Position numbers and translations under genes: made by a program. DNA of 51,452 nt from Streptomyces sp. WM6378 (GTDB taxonomy: Bacteria > Actinomycetota > Actinomycetes > Streptomycetales > Streptomycetaceae): contig NZ_LGDD01000318.1 in assembly GCF_001279695.1 (NCBI RefSeq), positions 1 through 51,452 on the forward strand, given 5' to 3'. This document shows positions 42,290-51,357 of this stretch, one piece after another (within the stretch, counting starts at the first letter, position 1; each line of letters opens with the position of its first letter). The notes beneath the pieces were generated by a model. That model searched no databases. It was not told the DNA's origin and was given only the letters and a program-made list of their open reading frames with translations.

Positions 42290-43489
42290 CTAAGTGAAGG
42301 CAGGCGCCGAGGCGGGGAGAGCACTGTCCAACAGGGTCGAATCCCCCATTTCACTCAGTACGAGAGCGAGCGCGCCGAGCACTTCCGCACGGCCGCCGAG
42401 CGCCCCCGGAAGAACCGACAACTGCCGTGCGGCGCTGGGGATCGCGTACCGCGACACGGAGTCCCTGATGGGCCCGAGCACGAGCTCTCCGGCCTCCGCG
42501 AGGTCACCGCCGAGGACCACCCGGCTGGGGTTCAGGAGGTTGCAGAGGTTGGCGACGCCGCTGCCGATGTGGCGTCCGACGTCGGCGATGACACGGCGGC
42601 AGCCCGGGTCGCCCTCGCGGGCCAACTGGACCACGCGCTCCATCGTCAGGTCCGCTCCGTGGCTGGATTGGAGCAGGGGGAGCACATAGCGGGCCGCGGT
42701 GAAGGTCTCCAGGCATCCGCGGTTGCCGCAGCGGCACACCGGGCCCGACTCGTCCAGGGTGATGTGCCCGATCTCGCCCGCGGTGCCTCCGGGCCCCCGG
42801 TAGATCTGCCCGTCTATCACCAGGCCGGCGCCGACACCGCTCGCGACCTTGATGTACGCCAGGTCGCGCACCCCGCGCCCGCTGCCCCAGACCAGCTCGC
42901 CGAGCGCGCCCAGGTTGGCGTCGTTGTCGACGTACACCGGGACGCCCAGGCGTCCGGAGAGCTCCTCGCTGGGGTTGATGCCGGTCCAGCCCGGCAGGAT
43001 CGAGGTGGAGCCGAGCGTGCCGGACTCCACGTCGATGGGGCCCGGCACGCCCAGACCCACCCCGATGACCTTGTCCTGGCCGATGCCGGTGGCCGCGATC
43101 AGCCGCTTGACCAGCTCTTCCGCCCGGCCGAAGCCCTGCGCGGAGGAGGCGTCGACATCCAGCGGCTCGGACTCCTCGGCGAGCACCTGCTGGGCCAGGT
43201 TGCCGACCGCCACCCTCAGGTGCGTATGGCCGAAATCGACGCCGATGACGATGCCGGCCGAGCCGCTGAGCGAGACGCTGCGGGCCCGGCGGCCGCCCGC
43301 CGAGGTGGGGGTGACCTCGACGGTCCCGCCGTCCTTCAGCTCGCGGACGATGTTGGAGACGGTGGCCGCGGACAGGCCGGTCGTCCTGGCGATCTCGGCC
43401 TGGGTGAGCGAGCCCGCCATGCGCACGGCCCGTACGACCCGCTCCAGGTTGGCCCGGTGCAGTGACGTCTGCGACCCCGGAGTCTCCAT
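42290..43489 (-). CDS. ROK family transcriptional regulator (Rok7B7-like)
   Basis: Sugar-responsive regulator. The 399-residue protein has an N-terminal winged HTH (about 8-70; MAGSLTQAEIARTTGLSAAT), the ROK ATP/sugar region GVDFGHTHLRVAV and GVGLGVPGPID, the sugar motif GEIGHITLDE and the zinc motif CRCGNRGCLE. By position beside xylF and the ngc operon it corresponds to S. coelicolor Rok7B7 (SCO6008), known for control of xylose uptake, carbon repression and antibiotics; the assignment rests on order and family. ATG 43489 was preferred to the GTG four codons upstream because that GTG abuts its GGGA. Confidence 0.9.
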   Translation of the reverse strand: METPGSQTSLHRANLERVVRAVRMAGSLTQAEIARTTGLSAATVSNIVRELKDGGTVEVTPTSAGGRRARSVSLSGSAGIVIGVDFGHTHLRVAVGNLAQQVLAEESEPLDVDASSAQGFGRAEELVKRLIAATGIGQDKVIGVGLGVPGPIDVESGTLGSTSILPGWTGINPSEELSGRLGVPVYVDNDANLGALGELVWGSGRGVRDLAYIKVASGVGAGLVIDGQIYRGPGGTAGEIGHITLDESGPVCRCGNRGCLETFTAARYVLPLLQSSHGADLTMERVVQLAREGDPGCRRVIADVGRHIGSGVANLCNLLNPSRVVLGGDLAEAGELVLGPIRDSVSRYAIPSAARQLSVLPGALGGRAEVLGALALVLSEMGDSTLLDSALPASAPAFT

Positions 43490-43612
43490 CGACTCATCCA
43501 CTCCCGCCGTAGGCGGGCGGCACGACGGCCGCCCCCGCACGGAGCCGCAGCAATGAGGCCCCGTCTTTTCTCCAACATGTGAACTCTAAGCTCAGCCTTA
43601 CGGGTGGTCTCC

Positions 43613-43618
43613 CGTCAA
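43613..43618 (-). promoter_or_regulatory. Candidate -35 box of the ROK gene
   Basis: TTGACG on the minus strand at 43618-43613 sits about 125 nt before the ATG; 18 nt downstream is TGAGCT, a weak -10. Confidence 0.35.
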
Positions 43619-43654
43619 GACCTGAGCAGATGCGGAGCGGATCGGGGAAACGCG

Positions 43655-43689
43655 CGACCGCCCGTGGGCACGGGGCCCACGGGCGGTCG
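43655..43689 (-). terminator. Terminator of the ngcEFG operon
   Basis: A 15-bp perfect stem (CGACCGCCCGTGGGC with its complement) around a 5-nt loop lies 28 nt past the ngcG stop and before the ROK promoter. Confidence 0.93.
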
Positions 43690-43716
43690 GGAGAATCGGG
43701 TGGAGCTACGGTCCGG

Positions 43717-44628
43717 CTACTTGAGCGCTCCCGCCGTCAGGCCCGCCTGGACCTGCTTCTGGAAGACGACGTAGACGGCGAGCACGGGGAGCATCGCGAT
43801 CGAGAGCCCCGCGAAGAGCGCCCCCCAGTCGCCCTGGTAGCCCTGCTGCACGGCGAGGTCCGCGAGGCCCTGGGTGAGCACCCAGTTCTTGGTGTCGCCC
43901 TGGTTGAGCACCAGGGGCAGCAGGTACTGGTTCCACTGGCCGAGCACGTTGAAGATGCCGATGCTGATGATGCCGGGCTTGGCCATCGGCAGCATGATCT
44001 GGAAGAACGTGCGGGTGTGCGAGGCCCCGTCGATCAACGCGGCCTCGGCGACCGTGGTCGGCAGCGTGCGGAAGAACGCCGTCATGAAGAACACCGTGAA
44101 CGGCAGCGAGTACGCGATGTAGATCAGGACGAGCCCGGGCAGCGTGTTCAGGATGCCCAGGTTCTTCGTGACGAAGAAGAGCGGTACGAGCACCATCACC
44201 ACGGGGAAGGCCATGCCGCCGACGAACAGGAAGTAGATGAACCTGTTGCCGGGGAACTCGAACCGGGCGAGCACATAGGCCGCCATGGAGCCGAGCAGCA
44301 TCGTGCCGAAGGTCGAAAGGCCCACCACGAACGCGGTGTTGAGGAAGTACTGCCCGATGTTCGCCTTGCTCCAGGCCCGCGACCAGTTGTCGAAGTGGAG
44401 CTCGGTGGGCAGCGACCAGGGGTGGGTGAGGATGTCGCCGGAGGTCTTGAACGAGCTCCACAGCGCCCACAGCAGGGGCACGCCCACCATGAGCGCCCAG
44501 ACCAGGAGGAACACGTGCGAGAAGGCGTTGAGCACGCCCCCCTCGCTGCTGCGCCACTTCCAGCGGGCGGCGCTGGCGGCGGGTGCGGACGACTGCTCGC
44601 CGTCCACCTTCATCGTTTCGGTCGTCAT
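43717..44628 (-). CDS. ngcG: Carbohydrate ABC permease, MalG/NgcG type
   Basis: Second membrane subunit of an amino-sugar importer. The 303-residue protein has six transmembrane helices and the EAA loop EAALIDGASHTRTFFQIMLP, which docks on the shared ATPase (MsiK in Streptomyces, not encoded here). The N-terminus is a hydrophilic 30 residues. It follows ngcF by 10 nt. The substrate assignment rests on the binding protein and on the family. Confidence 0.85.
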   Translation of the reverse strand: MTTETMKVDGEQSSAPAASAARWKWRSSEGGVLNAFSHVFLLVWALMVGVPLLWALWSSFKTSGDILTHPWSLPTELHFDNWSRAWSKANIGQYFLNTAFVVGLSTFGTMLLGSMAAYVLARFEFPGNRFIYFLFVGGMAFPVVMVLVPLFFVTKNLGILNTLPGLVLIYIAYSLPFTVFFMTAFFRTLPTTVAEAALIDGASHTRTFFQIMLPMAKPGIISIGIFNVLGQWNQYLLPLVLNQGDTKNWVLTQGLADLAVQQGYQGDWGALFAGLSIAMLPVLAVYVVFQKQVQAGLTAGALK

Positions 44629-44638
44629 CGCGCCACCC

Positions 44639-45565
44639 CTAGAATTCGATGCGCTCGCGGCGCGACAGACGCATGCTGAGAATGGCGAACACCAGGGTCA
44701 CGATGAGCATCGCGACACCCATGGCCGCGGCCATTCCGTACTGGCTGTTGTCCCGGAACGCCGTCTTGTAGAGGAGCAGCGGGACCACGTCGGTGGATTC
44801 GTCGGGGCCGCCGACGTTCACGGACATCAGCTGTACGTAGATGAAGGCGTCCATGGCGATGATGCCCATGTAGACCCAGGCGGTGGCCACCGTGTCCCGC
44901 AGCAGCGGCAGGGTGATCCGGAAGAACGTCTTGACCCGGGATGCGCCGTCCAGGAGGGCCGCCTCGTAGATCTCGCCCGGAATGGATGCCATTCCGGCGG
45001 AGAACAGGACGACGTAGAAGCCGACGTTCGCCCAGACCATCACGACCATGATGCAGATCAGCGCGATATTGGAATCGCCGAGCCACGACTGCTGGAGCGA
45101 ACTCAGACCGATGTCCGCCAAAAGCGAGTTGAGCATCCCGTTCTGGGGGTCGGGGTTGTAGATCTGCTGCCACAGGATCGCGATGATCGTGATCGAGAGG
45201 ACCTGCGGGAAGAAGAAGATCACCTTGTAGAGGCCGGAGCCCCGCACGCCGGCGACCCCCGCGGAACCTTTGCGGCGGCCGCCGACATTCAGCATGAAGG
45301 CGAAGAAGAGACCGAAAGCCAGCGTGACGACCGGCACGCACAGGAGCAGAAGGACGTTGTGCCACAACGCCTTCCAGAAGAGGTCGTTGTGGATCAGCTT
45401 CTGATAGTTGTCCAACCCGATGAAGTTCTTCTCGGGGGTCAGTCCGCTCCAGCTCGTCATCGAAATCTGGAAGTCCTGGAGGAACGGCGAGATCACGAGG
45501 ACCCCGTACAGCGCCAGGGGAATTGCCAGGAATCCGATGATGAACCGGTACTTGCCGTGTCGCAT
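44639..45565 (-). CDS. ngcF: Carbohydrate ABC permease, MalF/NgcF type
   Basis: First membrane subunit of the importer. The 308-residue protein has six transmembrane helices and the EAA loop EAALLDGASRVKTFFRITLP, with an N-terminal MRHGKYRFIIGFLAIPLALY anchor and a large external loop between TM1 and TM2 (EKNFIGLDNYQKL). It lies 45 nt after ngcE and before ngcG in one operon. No ATPase gene is in the operon, as expected for MsiK-served transporters. Confidence 0.85.
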   Translation of the reverse strand: MRHGKYRFIIGFLAIPLALYGVLVISPFLQDFQISMTSWSGLTPEKNFIGLDNYQKLIHNDLFWKALWHNVLLLLCVPVVTLAFGLFFAFMLNVGGRRKGSAGVAGVRGSGLYKVIFFFPQVLSITIIAILWQQIYNPDPQNGMLNSLLADIGLSSLQQSWLGDSNIALICIMVVMVWANVGFYVVLFSAGMASIPGEIYEAALLDGASRVKTFFRITLPLLRDTVATAWVYMGIIAMDAFIYVQLMSVNVGGPDESTDVVPLLLYKTAFRDNSQYGMAAAMGVAMLIVTLVFAILSMRLSRRERIEF

Positions 45566-45610
45566 GTCGCCGGTCGCTCTCGTCTCAGCCAGTAGTGGTA
45601 AGCGGCCTCG

Positions 45611-47035
45611 TCAGAGGTGCTTGAACTTCGGGACGGAGGAGTCCTTCTTCGTGTCGTCCGACGCCTTCTGGGCCTTGTCGATCCACTCGGCCGCCTTGAT
45701 CTTGCCCGAGAGCAGGTCCAGGGTCAGGTTGCCGATGGTCTCGTTGTTGAGCTTCTTGTACCAGTCCTGCAGGCGGGAGTTGAGCACGTTCGGCCCGGCC
45801 GCCTTCAGGGCGGCGTTCGCCGAGGTGAGACCCGGAGTGAGGGTCAGTCCGTCGGCGGCGCCCTGGACGCAGGTCAGCGACTTGATGGCGTTGGTGAAGT
45901 TCGTGGTCTGCTTCTTGCTGAGCATGATGCGAAGCAGTTCCATGCCACCGACCGGGTTCTTGCCGTCCTTGGCGACGATGAAGGGCTCGCCGGCCGCCGC
46001 GTACAGGGCGCCGAAGGGCAGCTTGTCGCTGGGGCCCGAGCCGATGAGGGAGCCGACCGCGAGGTCGAAGTCCTTCGGCATGGTGGGCGCCGCCTCGTTC
46101 TCCACCCAGGAGCCGTCGGCCACCATCGCGGCGCGGCCCTGCGTCCAGGCGGTCTGCATCTGGATGTGGGTCATGCCCTCGGAGCCCTGGAGGAAGTAGC
46201 CCTGGCCGGCCAGCTCCTCGTAGTACGTGATGACCTCCTTGACCGCGTCGGTCCTGAAGGCGCCGTCGTCGAGGTTGTCGATCGCGTTGAGGGCTTCCTT
46301 GCCGCCGATCTTGCCGATCTGGTGCAGCAGGTCGAAGTGCACGTAGTACGGGTACTTGCCCGGGTACGTGAAGGGGGCGATGCCCGCGGCCTTGATCTTC
46401 TTGCAGAGCGCCAGCATGTCCGAGAAGGTCTGCGGGTACGTCCAGCCCTTCTCCTTGAACAGCTTGTTGGAGTAGAAGGTGCCGTAGACGGTGAACGCGT
46501 AGTTGAACGCGTACACCTCCTTGGTCCCGAACTGGCCCTGCTCGACGGTGCCGGCGATCAGGACGTCGCGGACCTTCTTCGACGGGTCGTCGATGGTCGG
46601 CGCGTCCAGGAGCGGGGTGAGGTCCTGGAGCTTGCCGGTCTTGGCGAGGGCGGCGGTGTCGAGGCTGTCGGCGCCGGAGTTGTCCATGAAGTCCGGCGGG
46701 GTGCTGCTCGCGAAACGCGGCTGGAGCTTGGGGCCGATCGCCTGCGTTCCGGTGTGCTTGATGGTGATGCCGTACTTGGCGTTGTAGTCGGCCTCGGCGG
46801 ACTTGATGTAGTCGTCGCCGAATCCGCCCTTGAAGACGAACGCCTCAAGGGCGGTGCCCTTGTTGACGCCGAGCGGATTGTCCGCCGACTTGGTGCCCTG
46901 GGAGCTCGGCTTCTTGGTGCTGTCACCGCTGTCGGAACTGGCACACGCGCTCAGCAGTGACGTCGCCGGCACCGCCAGCAGGCCGATTGCCATGGCCCGC
47001 TTGAGTGCGTCACGGCGGTTGATCTCGGATCCCAT
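45611..47035 (-). CDS. ngcE: Amino-sugar-binding lipoprotein, NgcE type
   Basis: Extracellular receptor of the importer; NgcE of Streptomyces binds N-acetylglucosamine or chitobiose-type sugars. The 474-residue precursor has a signal with an RRDALKR twin-arginine-like motif (7-13) and lipobox LSAC (Cys31), so it is probably a Tat-exported lipoprotein. The fold is the family 1 type of carbohydrate-binding protein, with MDNSGADSLDTAALAKTGKL, GRAAMVADGSWVENEA and DWYKKLNNETIGNLTLDLLS. GAGG lies 8 nt before ATG 47035; the extension upstream is the non-coding leader. Confidence 0.88.
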   Translation of the reverse strand: MGSEINRRDALKRAMAIGLLAVPATSLLSACASSDSGDSTKKPSSQGTKSADNPLGVNKGTALEAFVFKGGFGDDYIKSAEADYNAKYGITIKHTGTQAIGPKLQPRFASSTPPDFMDNSGADSLDTAALAKTGKLQDLTPLLDAPTIDDPSKKVRDVLIAGTVEQGQFGTKEVYAFNYAFTVYGTFYSNKLFKEKGWTYPQTFSDMLALCKKIKAAGIAPFTYPGKYPYYVHFDLLHQIGKIGGKEALNAIDNLDDGAFRTDAVKEVITYYEELAGQGYFLQGSEGMTHIQMQTAWTQGRAAMVADGSWVENEAAPTMPKDFDLAVGSLIGSGPSDKLPFGALYAAAGEPFIVAKDGKNPVGGMELLRIMLSKKQTTNFTNAIKSLTCVQGAADGLTLTPGLTSANAALKAAGPNVLNSRLQDWYKKLNNETIGNLTLDLLSGKIKAAEWIDKAQKASDDTKKDSSVPKFKHL

Positions 47036-47208
47036 GCTCAAGTCCTCGCCTTCTCCAGGACTCATGCGGTGCAGCGGAATCCGCCGACGCCCGCGAACAG
47101 TTGAAGCGTGAGTGATGCCGTACATCCATCGCGGAGGCTGCCCGGTCCCGGGCCGACCGGCCCGCACGCGGTTCCCCCGCCCGCGTTCAGCGGGTTGCCC
47201 GGACGCCG

Positions 47209-47224
47209 ACAGGTATAGTCCACT
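47209..47224. promoter_or_regulatory. DasR-type (dre-like) site at the ngcE promoter
   Basis: ACAGGTATAGTCCACT matches the dre consensus as I remember it (ACTGGTCTAGACCACT) at 13 of 16 positions. It covers the proposed -10 of ngcE, where a repressor would block transcription until amino-sugar phosphates relieve it. Confidence 0.6.
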
Positions 47225-47241
47225 TCCCGTCAACTGAGCAA
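47212..47241 (-). promoter_or_regulatory. ngcE promoter
   Basis: On the minus strand TTGCTC (47241-47236) and TATACC (47217-47212) are separated by 18 nt. Transcription would begin near 47205, giving a 5' leader of about 170 nt. Confidence 0.55.
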
Positions 47242-47298
47242 GATCGAAAGCATGGTTGGCCGACAGTCTTTCCCGAGTTGAGACCTCGCGGATATATC

Positions 47299-47316
47299 CA
47301 TTGGTACGTACCAATG
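47299..47316. promoter_or_regulatory. Perfect 18-bp palindrome
   Basis: CATTGGTACGTACCAATG is fully symmetrical, with TGGT-N4-ACCA core spacing like dre and other GntR/HutC sites. It lies midway between the divergent genes. Confidence 0.6.
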
Positions 47317-47407
47317 TGGAGGAGGCTGCTGCTTTTGACGCGCATTACACACCTTGACGGCTGCATTGCCCCGGATGATTCAGGCCATCCATTCCTTCCC
47401 AACGCCC

Positions 47408-47437
47408 TTGACACCAACCTGCACTTGCCGCGCTACT
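47408..47437 (+). promoter_or_regulatory. Candidate GH92 promoter
   Basis: TTGACA (47408-47413) and GCTACT (47432-47437) are 18 nt apart; the -35 is perfect, the -10 weak. Similar TTGACG boxes occur at 47336 and 47355, so the exact start is open. Confidence 0.35.
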
Positions 47438-47457
47438 GGATCCTGCGTTTCTACTCT

Positions 47458-47469
47458 GACAACGTTGTC
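47458..47469. promoter_or_regulatory. LacI-like operator of the GH92 gene
   Basis: GACAACGTTGTC is a perfect 12-bp palindrome with the central CG of LacI-family sites, 51 nt before the GH92 ATG and just downstream of the proposed promoter. Confidence 0.5.
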
Positions 47470-47520
47470 CACCTCGCACTTGCCGACTGAGACCGGCTTG
47501 CGCCGAAGGAAAGGGCTCGC

Positions 47521-50500
47521 ATGCTGCCCAGATCCCGGTACCGACGAGGACCGGCGGCCGCCCTCGTGGCGGCCTCGTTCCTGCTCGTAGTGACGGCGCA
47601 GTCCGCCGTCGGAGCGCCGTCCGCGACCGCCCAACCGCCGCATGGCGGCGGCCGGTTCAGCACCTCGTTCGAAACGGGCCAACCCCAGCCGGACTGGACC
47701 AATACCGTCGATACGGACCGCGCGGGGAACAAGCGGGCCTCGGGCGTCGACGGCGGCTTCACCAGCGGGATACCGGGCAATGTGACCGACAGGGTCACCG
47801 ACGTCCGGGCCAGCGCCGAGAACACCGACGGCGGCGAGGTGAAGGAGAACCTCGTCGACGGACAGCCCAGCACGAAATGGCTCGCCTTCCAGCCGACGGC
47901 TTGGCTCGAATTCGATCTGTCCGAACCGGTGAAGACGGTCACCTACGCGTTGACGTCCGCCAACGACGCCCCCGAGCGGGACCCCAAGGACTGGACCCTG
48001 AAGGGCTCGGCGGACGGCAAGGACTGGAAGACCCTGGACAGCCGCACCGGCGAGAGCTTCAAGGACCGCTTCCAGACCAAGACGTACGACTTCGCGAACA
48101 CCACGGCGTACGCCCACTACCGCCTGGAGATCACCGCCAACGGCGGCGCCCCCATCACCCAGCTCGGCGACATCCAGTTCTCCAACGGCGACACCAGCAC
48201 CCCCACCCCGCCGGACATGCTGACCGCGCCGGACCGGGGCCCCGGCGGCTCCCCCACCGCCAAGGCGAACGCGGGCTTCACCGGGAAGCGGGCGCTGCGC
48301 TACGCCGGCACCCACAAGGCGGACGGGCGGGCCTACTCGTACAACAAGGTCTTCGACGTCAACCTCCCCGTCGGGCGGGACACCGAGCTCGACTACAAGA
48401 TCTTCCCGTCGATGGCGGAGACCGACCTCAGCTACCCGGCCACGAACGTGTCCGTGGACCTGGCCTTCACCGACGGCACCTATCTGAGTGACCTGAAGGC
48501 CCTGGACTCGCACGGCGGACTTCTCAGCCCGCAGGGCCAGGGCGCCGCCAAGACGCTCTACGTCAACCAGTGGAACCAGGTCTCCTCGGTGATCGGCACC
48601 GTCGCCGCCGGCCGGACGGTGGACCGGATCCTGGTGGCGTACGACTCCCCCAAGGGGCCGGCCAAGTTCCAGGGCTGGATCGACGACCTCTCGATCGCGC
48701 CGAAGCAGCCCGAGAAGCCGCTCGGGCACCTCTCGGACTACGCGCTGACCACCCGCGGCACCAATTCGAGCGGCTCGTTCTCGCGCGGCAACAACTTCCC
48801 CGCGACCGCGGTCCCGAACGGCTTCAACTTCTGGACCCCGGTCACCAACGCCGGCTCGCAGGACTGGCTGTACGACTACGCGCGGCGCAACAACGCCGAC
48901 AACCTGCCCACCCTCCAGGCCTTCAGCGCCAGCCACGAGCCGAGCCCCTGGATGGGCGACCGGCAGACGTTCCAGGTGATGCCGTCGGCGGCGGCCGGCA
49001 CCCCCGATGCCTCCCGGACCGCCCGCGCGCTGCCCTTCAAGCACGACAACGAGACCGCGAAGCCGTACTACTACGGCGTCACCTTCGAGAACGGCCTCAA
49101 GACCGAGATCACCCCGACCGACCACGCGGCGATGATGCGGTTCACCTATCCCGGTGACGACGCGAGCCTGATCCTGGACAACGTCACCAACCAGGGCGGG
49201 CTCAGGCTCGACCCGGCGACGCAATCCTTCACCGGCTATTCGGACGTGAAGAGCGGCCTGTCCACGGGCGCCGGCCGGCTCTTCGTGTACGGCGTCTTCG
49301 ACACGCCCGTGACCGCGAGCGGCAAACTGCCCGGCGGCGGGGGCGCCGACGTCACCGGCTACGCGCGCTTCAAACCCGGCAAGAACCGCACGGTGACCCT
49401 GCGCCTGGCGACCTCACTCATCAGTGTGGACCAGGCGAAGGCCAACCTGGCCGCCGAGATTCCCGCGAAGGCCGGCTTCGACAAGATCAAGGACCGGGCG
49501 CGGCAAGCCTGGGACGACATCCTGGGCCGCATCGAGGTCGAGGGCGCCTCGCACGACCAGCTGACCACCCTGTACTCCTCGCTCTACCGCCTTTACCTCT
49601 ACCCCAACTCCGGCTTCGAGAAGGTCGGTTCGAAGAACCAGTACGCCAGCCCCTTCTCGCCGAAGACCGGCGAGGACACCCCCACGCACACCGGCTCGAA
49701 GGTCGTCGACGGCACGGTGTACGTCAACAACGGATTCTGGGACACCTACCGGACGACGTGGCCCGCGTACTCCCTCTTCACCCCGAAGAAGGCCGGCGAG
49801 ATGGTCGACGGCTTCGTGCAGCAGTACAAGGACGGCGGCTGGATCTCCCGCTGGTCCTCGCCCGGCTACGCGGACCTGATGACCGGCACCAGTTCGGACG
49901 TGGCCTTCGCGGACGCCTATGTGAAGGGCGTGAAGTTCGACGCCGAGGCGGCGTACGAGGCGGCCCTGAAGAACGCCACGGTCGCCCCGCCCTCCTCGGG
50001 GGTGGGCCGCAAGGGCATGGACACCTCCCCCTTCCTCGGCTACGCCCCGACCTCCACGCCCGAGGGCCTGTCCTGGTCGATGGAGGGCTATGTGAACGAC
50101 TACGGCCTCGCGAAGATGGGCCAGGCGCTGTACGAGAAGACGAAGAAGCCCCGCTACAAGGAGGAGTCGGCGTACTTCATGGGCCGCGCCCAGAACTACG
50201 TGAAGCTCTTCGACGCCAAGGCGGGCTTCTTCCAGGGCAAGGACGCCAGCGGGCAGTGGCGGGTGGACAGCGCCAAGTTCGATCCGCGCGTGTGGGGCTA
50301 CGACTACACCGAGACCAACGGCTGGGGCTACGCCTTCACCGCCCCGCAGGACTCCCGTGGCCTCGCCAACCTGTACGGCGGCCAGGCGGGCCTCGCCAAG
50401 AAGCTGGACGCCTACTTCTCGACGCCGGAGACCGCGTCGCCCGAGTTCGCGGGTTCGTACGGCAGCGTCATCCACGAGATGACCGAAGCCCGTGACGTGC

Positions 50501-51357
50501 GGATGGGCCAGTACGGCCACTCCAACCAGGTCGCCCACCACGTCACGTACATGTACGACGCGGCGGGCCAGCCCTACAAGGCGCAGGAGAAGATCCGTGA
50601 GGTCATGCGGCGCCTGTACAACGGCAGCGAGATCGGGCAGGGCTACCACGGCGACGAGGACAACGGCGAGCAGTCGGCCTGGTACGTGTTCTCGGCGCTC
50701 GGCTTCTACCCGCTGGTGATGGGCAGCGGCGAGTACGCGATCGGCTCACCCCTGTTCACCAAGGCGACCGTCCATCTGGAGAACGGCCGCGACCTGGTCG
50801 TGAAGGCGCCGAAGAACAGCGAGCGGAACGTGTACGTGCAGTCCCTGAAGGTCGACGGGAAGCCGTGGAACTCGACGGCGCTCCCCCACGACCTGCTCGC
50901 GCGCGGCGGCACGCTCGACTTCACCATGGGCGCGCGCCCGTCGTCGTGGGGCACCGGCAAGAACGCGGCGCCGGTCTCCATCACCAAGGACGACAAAGTG
51001 CCCGCCCCCGCGAGCGACGCGATCACCGGCTCCGGCCCGCTGTTCGACAATTCCTCCGCGACATCGGCGGAGTTCGGGCCGACGGACCTGCCAGTGAGCA
51101 AGGCCACGAAGGCCACGCAGTACACGCTCACCTCGGCTACAGCCGGAAAGGCGCCGTCCGCTTGGGTCCTGGAAGGCTCACAAGACGGGCTGAAGTGGTC
51201 CGAGTTGGACAGGCGATCCGGCGAATCCTTCACCTGGGACCGGCAGATTCGGGTGTTCTCCATCCATTCACCCGGTTCCTACACCCATTATCGACTCGTC
51301 CCGACAAAGACGGCTTCGCTGGCCGAAGTGGAGCTACTCGCCCCGTCCGCAAACTAG
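47521..51357 (+). CDS. Secreted GH92 alpha-mannosidase with discoidin-type domains
   Basis: Probably an exo-acting alpha-1,2-mannosidase-family enzyme acting on mannan or N-glycans outside the cell. The 1278-residue precursor has a Sec signal (cleavage near VGAPS, about 33), an N-terminal F5/8 type C (CBM32-like) domain (about 90-220; ENLVDGQPSTKWLAF, YRLEITANGG), a GH92 N-terminal beta-sandwich (about 400-620), the catalytic helical barrel (about 660-1090; FWDTYRTTWPAYSLF, WSMEGYVNDYGLA, and GQGYHGDEDNGEQSAWYVF with the acid-base region), and a second, shorter discoidin-like domain at the C-terminus. AAAGGG lies 9 nt before the ATG. Its TAG stop overlaps a transposase stop (see 51354). Confidence 0.9.
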   Translation: MLPRSRYRRGPAAALVAASFLLVVTAQSAVGAPSATAQPPHGGGRFSTSFETGQPQPDWTNTVDTDRAGNKRASGVDGGFTSGIPGNVTDRVTDVRASAENTDGGEVKENLVDGQPSTKWLAFQPTAWLEFDLSEPVKTVTYALTSANDAPERDPKDWTLKGSADGKDWKTLDSRTGESFKDRFQTKTYDFANTTAYAHYRLEITANGGAPITQLGDIQFSNGDTSTPTPPDMLTAPDRGPGGSPTAKANAGFTGKRALRYAGTHKADGRAYSYNKVFDVNLPVGRDTELDYKIFPSMAETDLSYPATNVSVDLAFTDGTYLSDLKALDSHGGLLSPQGQGAAKTLYVNQWNQVSSVIGTVAAGRTVDRILVAYDSPKGPAKFQGWIDDLSIAPKQPEKPLGHLSDYALTTRGTNSSGSFSRGNNFPATAVPNGFNFWTPVTNAGSQDWLYDYARRNNADNLPTLQAFSASHEPSPWMGDRQTFQVMPSAAAGTPDASRTARALPFKHDNETAKPYYYGVTFENGLKTEITPTDHAAMMRFTYPGDDASLILDNVTNQGGLRLDPATQSFTGYSDVKSGLSTGAGRLFVYGVFDTPVTASGKLPGGGGADVTGYARFKPGKNRTVTLRLATSLISVDQAKANLAAEIPAKAGFDKIKDRARQAWDDILGRIEVEGASHDQLTTLYSSLYRLYLYPNSGFEKVGSKNQYASPFSPKTGEDTPTHTGSKVVDGTVYVNNGFWDTYRTTWPAYSLFTPKKAGEMVDGFVQQYKDGGWISRWSSPGYADLMTGTSSDVAFADAYVKGVKFDAEAAYEAALKNATVAPPSSGVGRKGMDTSPFLGYAPTSTPEGLSWSMEGYVNDYGLAKMGQALYEKTKKPRYKEESAYFMGRAQNYVKLFDAKAGFFQGKDASGQWRVDSAKFDPRVWGYDYTETNGWGYAFTAPQDSRGLANLYGGQAGLAKKLDAYFSTPETASPEFAGSYGSVIHEMTEARDVRMGQYGHSNQVAHHVTYMYDAAGQPYKAQEKIREVMRRLYNGSEIGQGYHGDEDNGEQSAWYVFSALGFYPLVMGSGEYAIGSPLFTKATVHLENGRDLVVKAPKNSERNVYVQSLKVDGKPWNSTALPHDLLARGGTLDFTMGARPSSWGTGKNAAPVSITKDDKVPAPASDAITGSGPLFDNSSATSAEFGPTDLPVSKATKATQYTLTSATAGKAPSAWVLEGSQDGLKWSELDRRSGESFTWDRQIRVFSIHSPGSYTHYRLVPTKTASLAEVELLAPSAN

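Noticed and set aside
43579..46960. Plus-strand frames opposite ngcEFG up to 447 codons
   Set aside because: Shadows of membrane and binding-protein genes on the minus strand.
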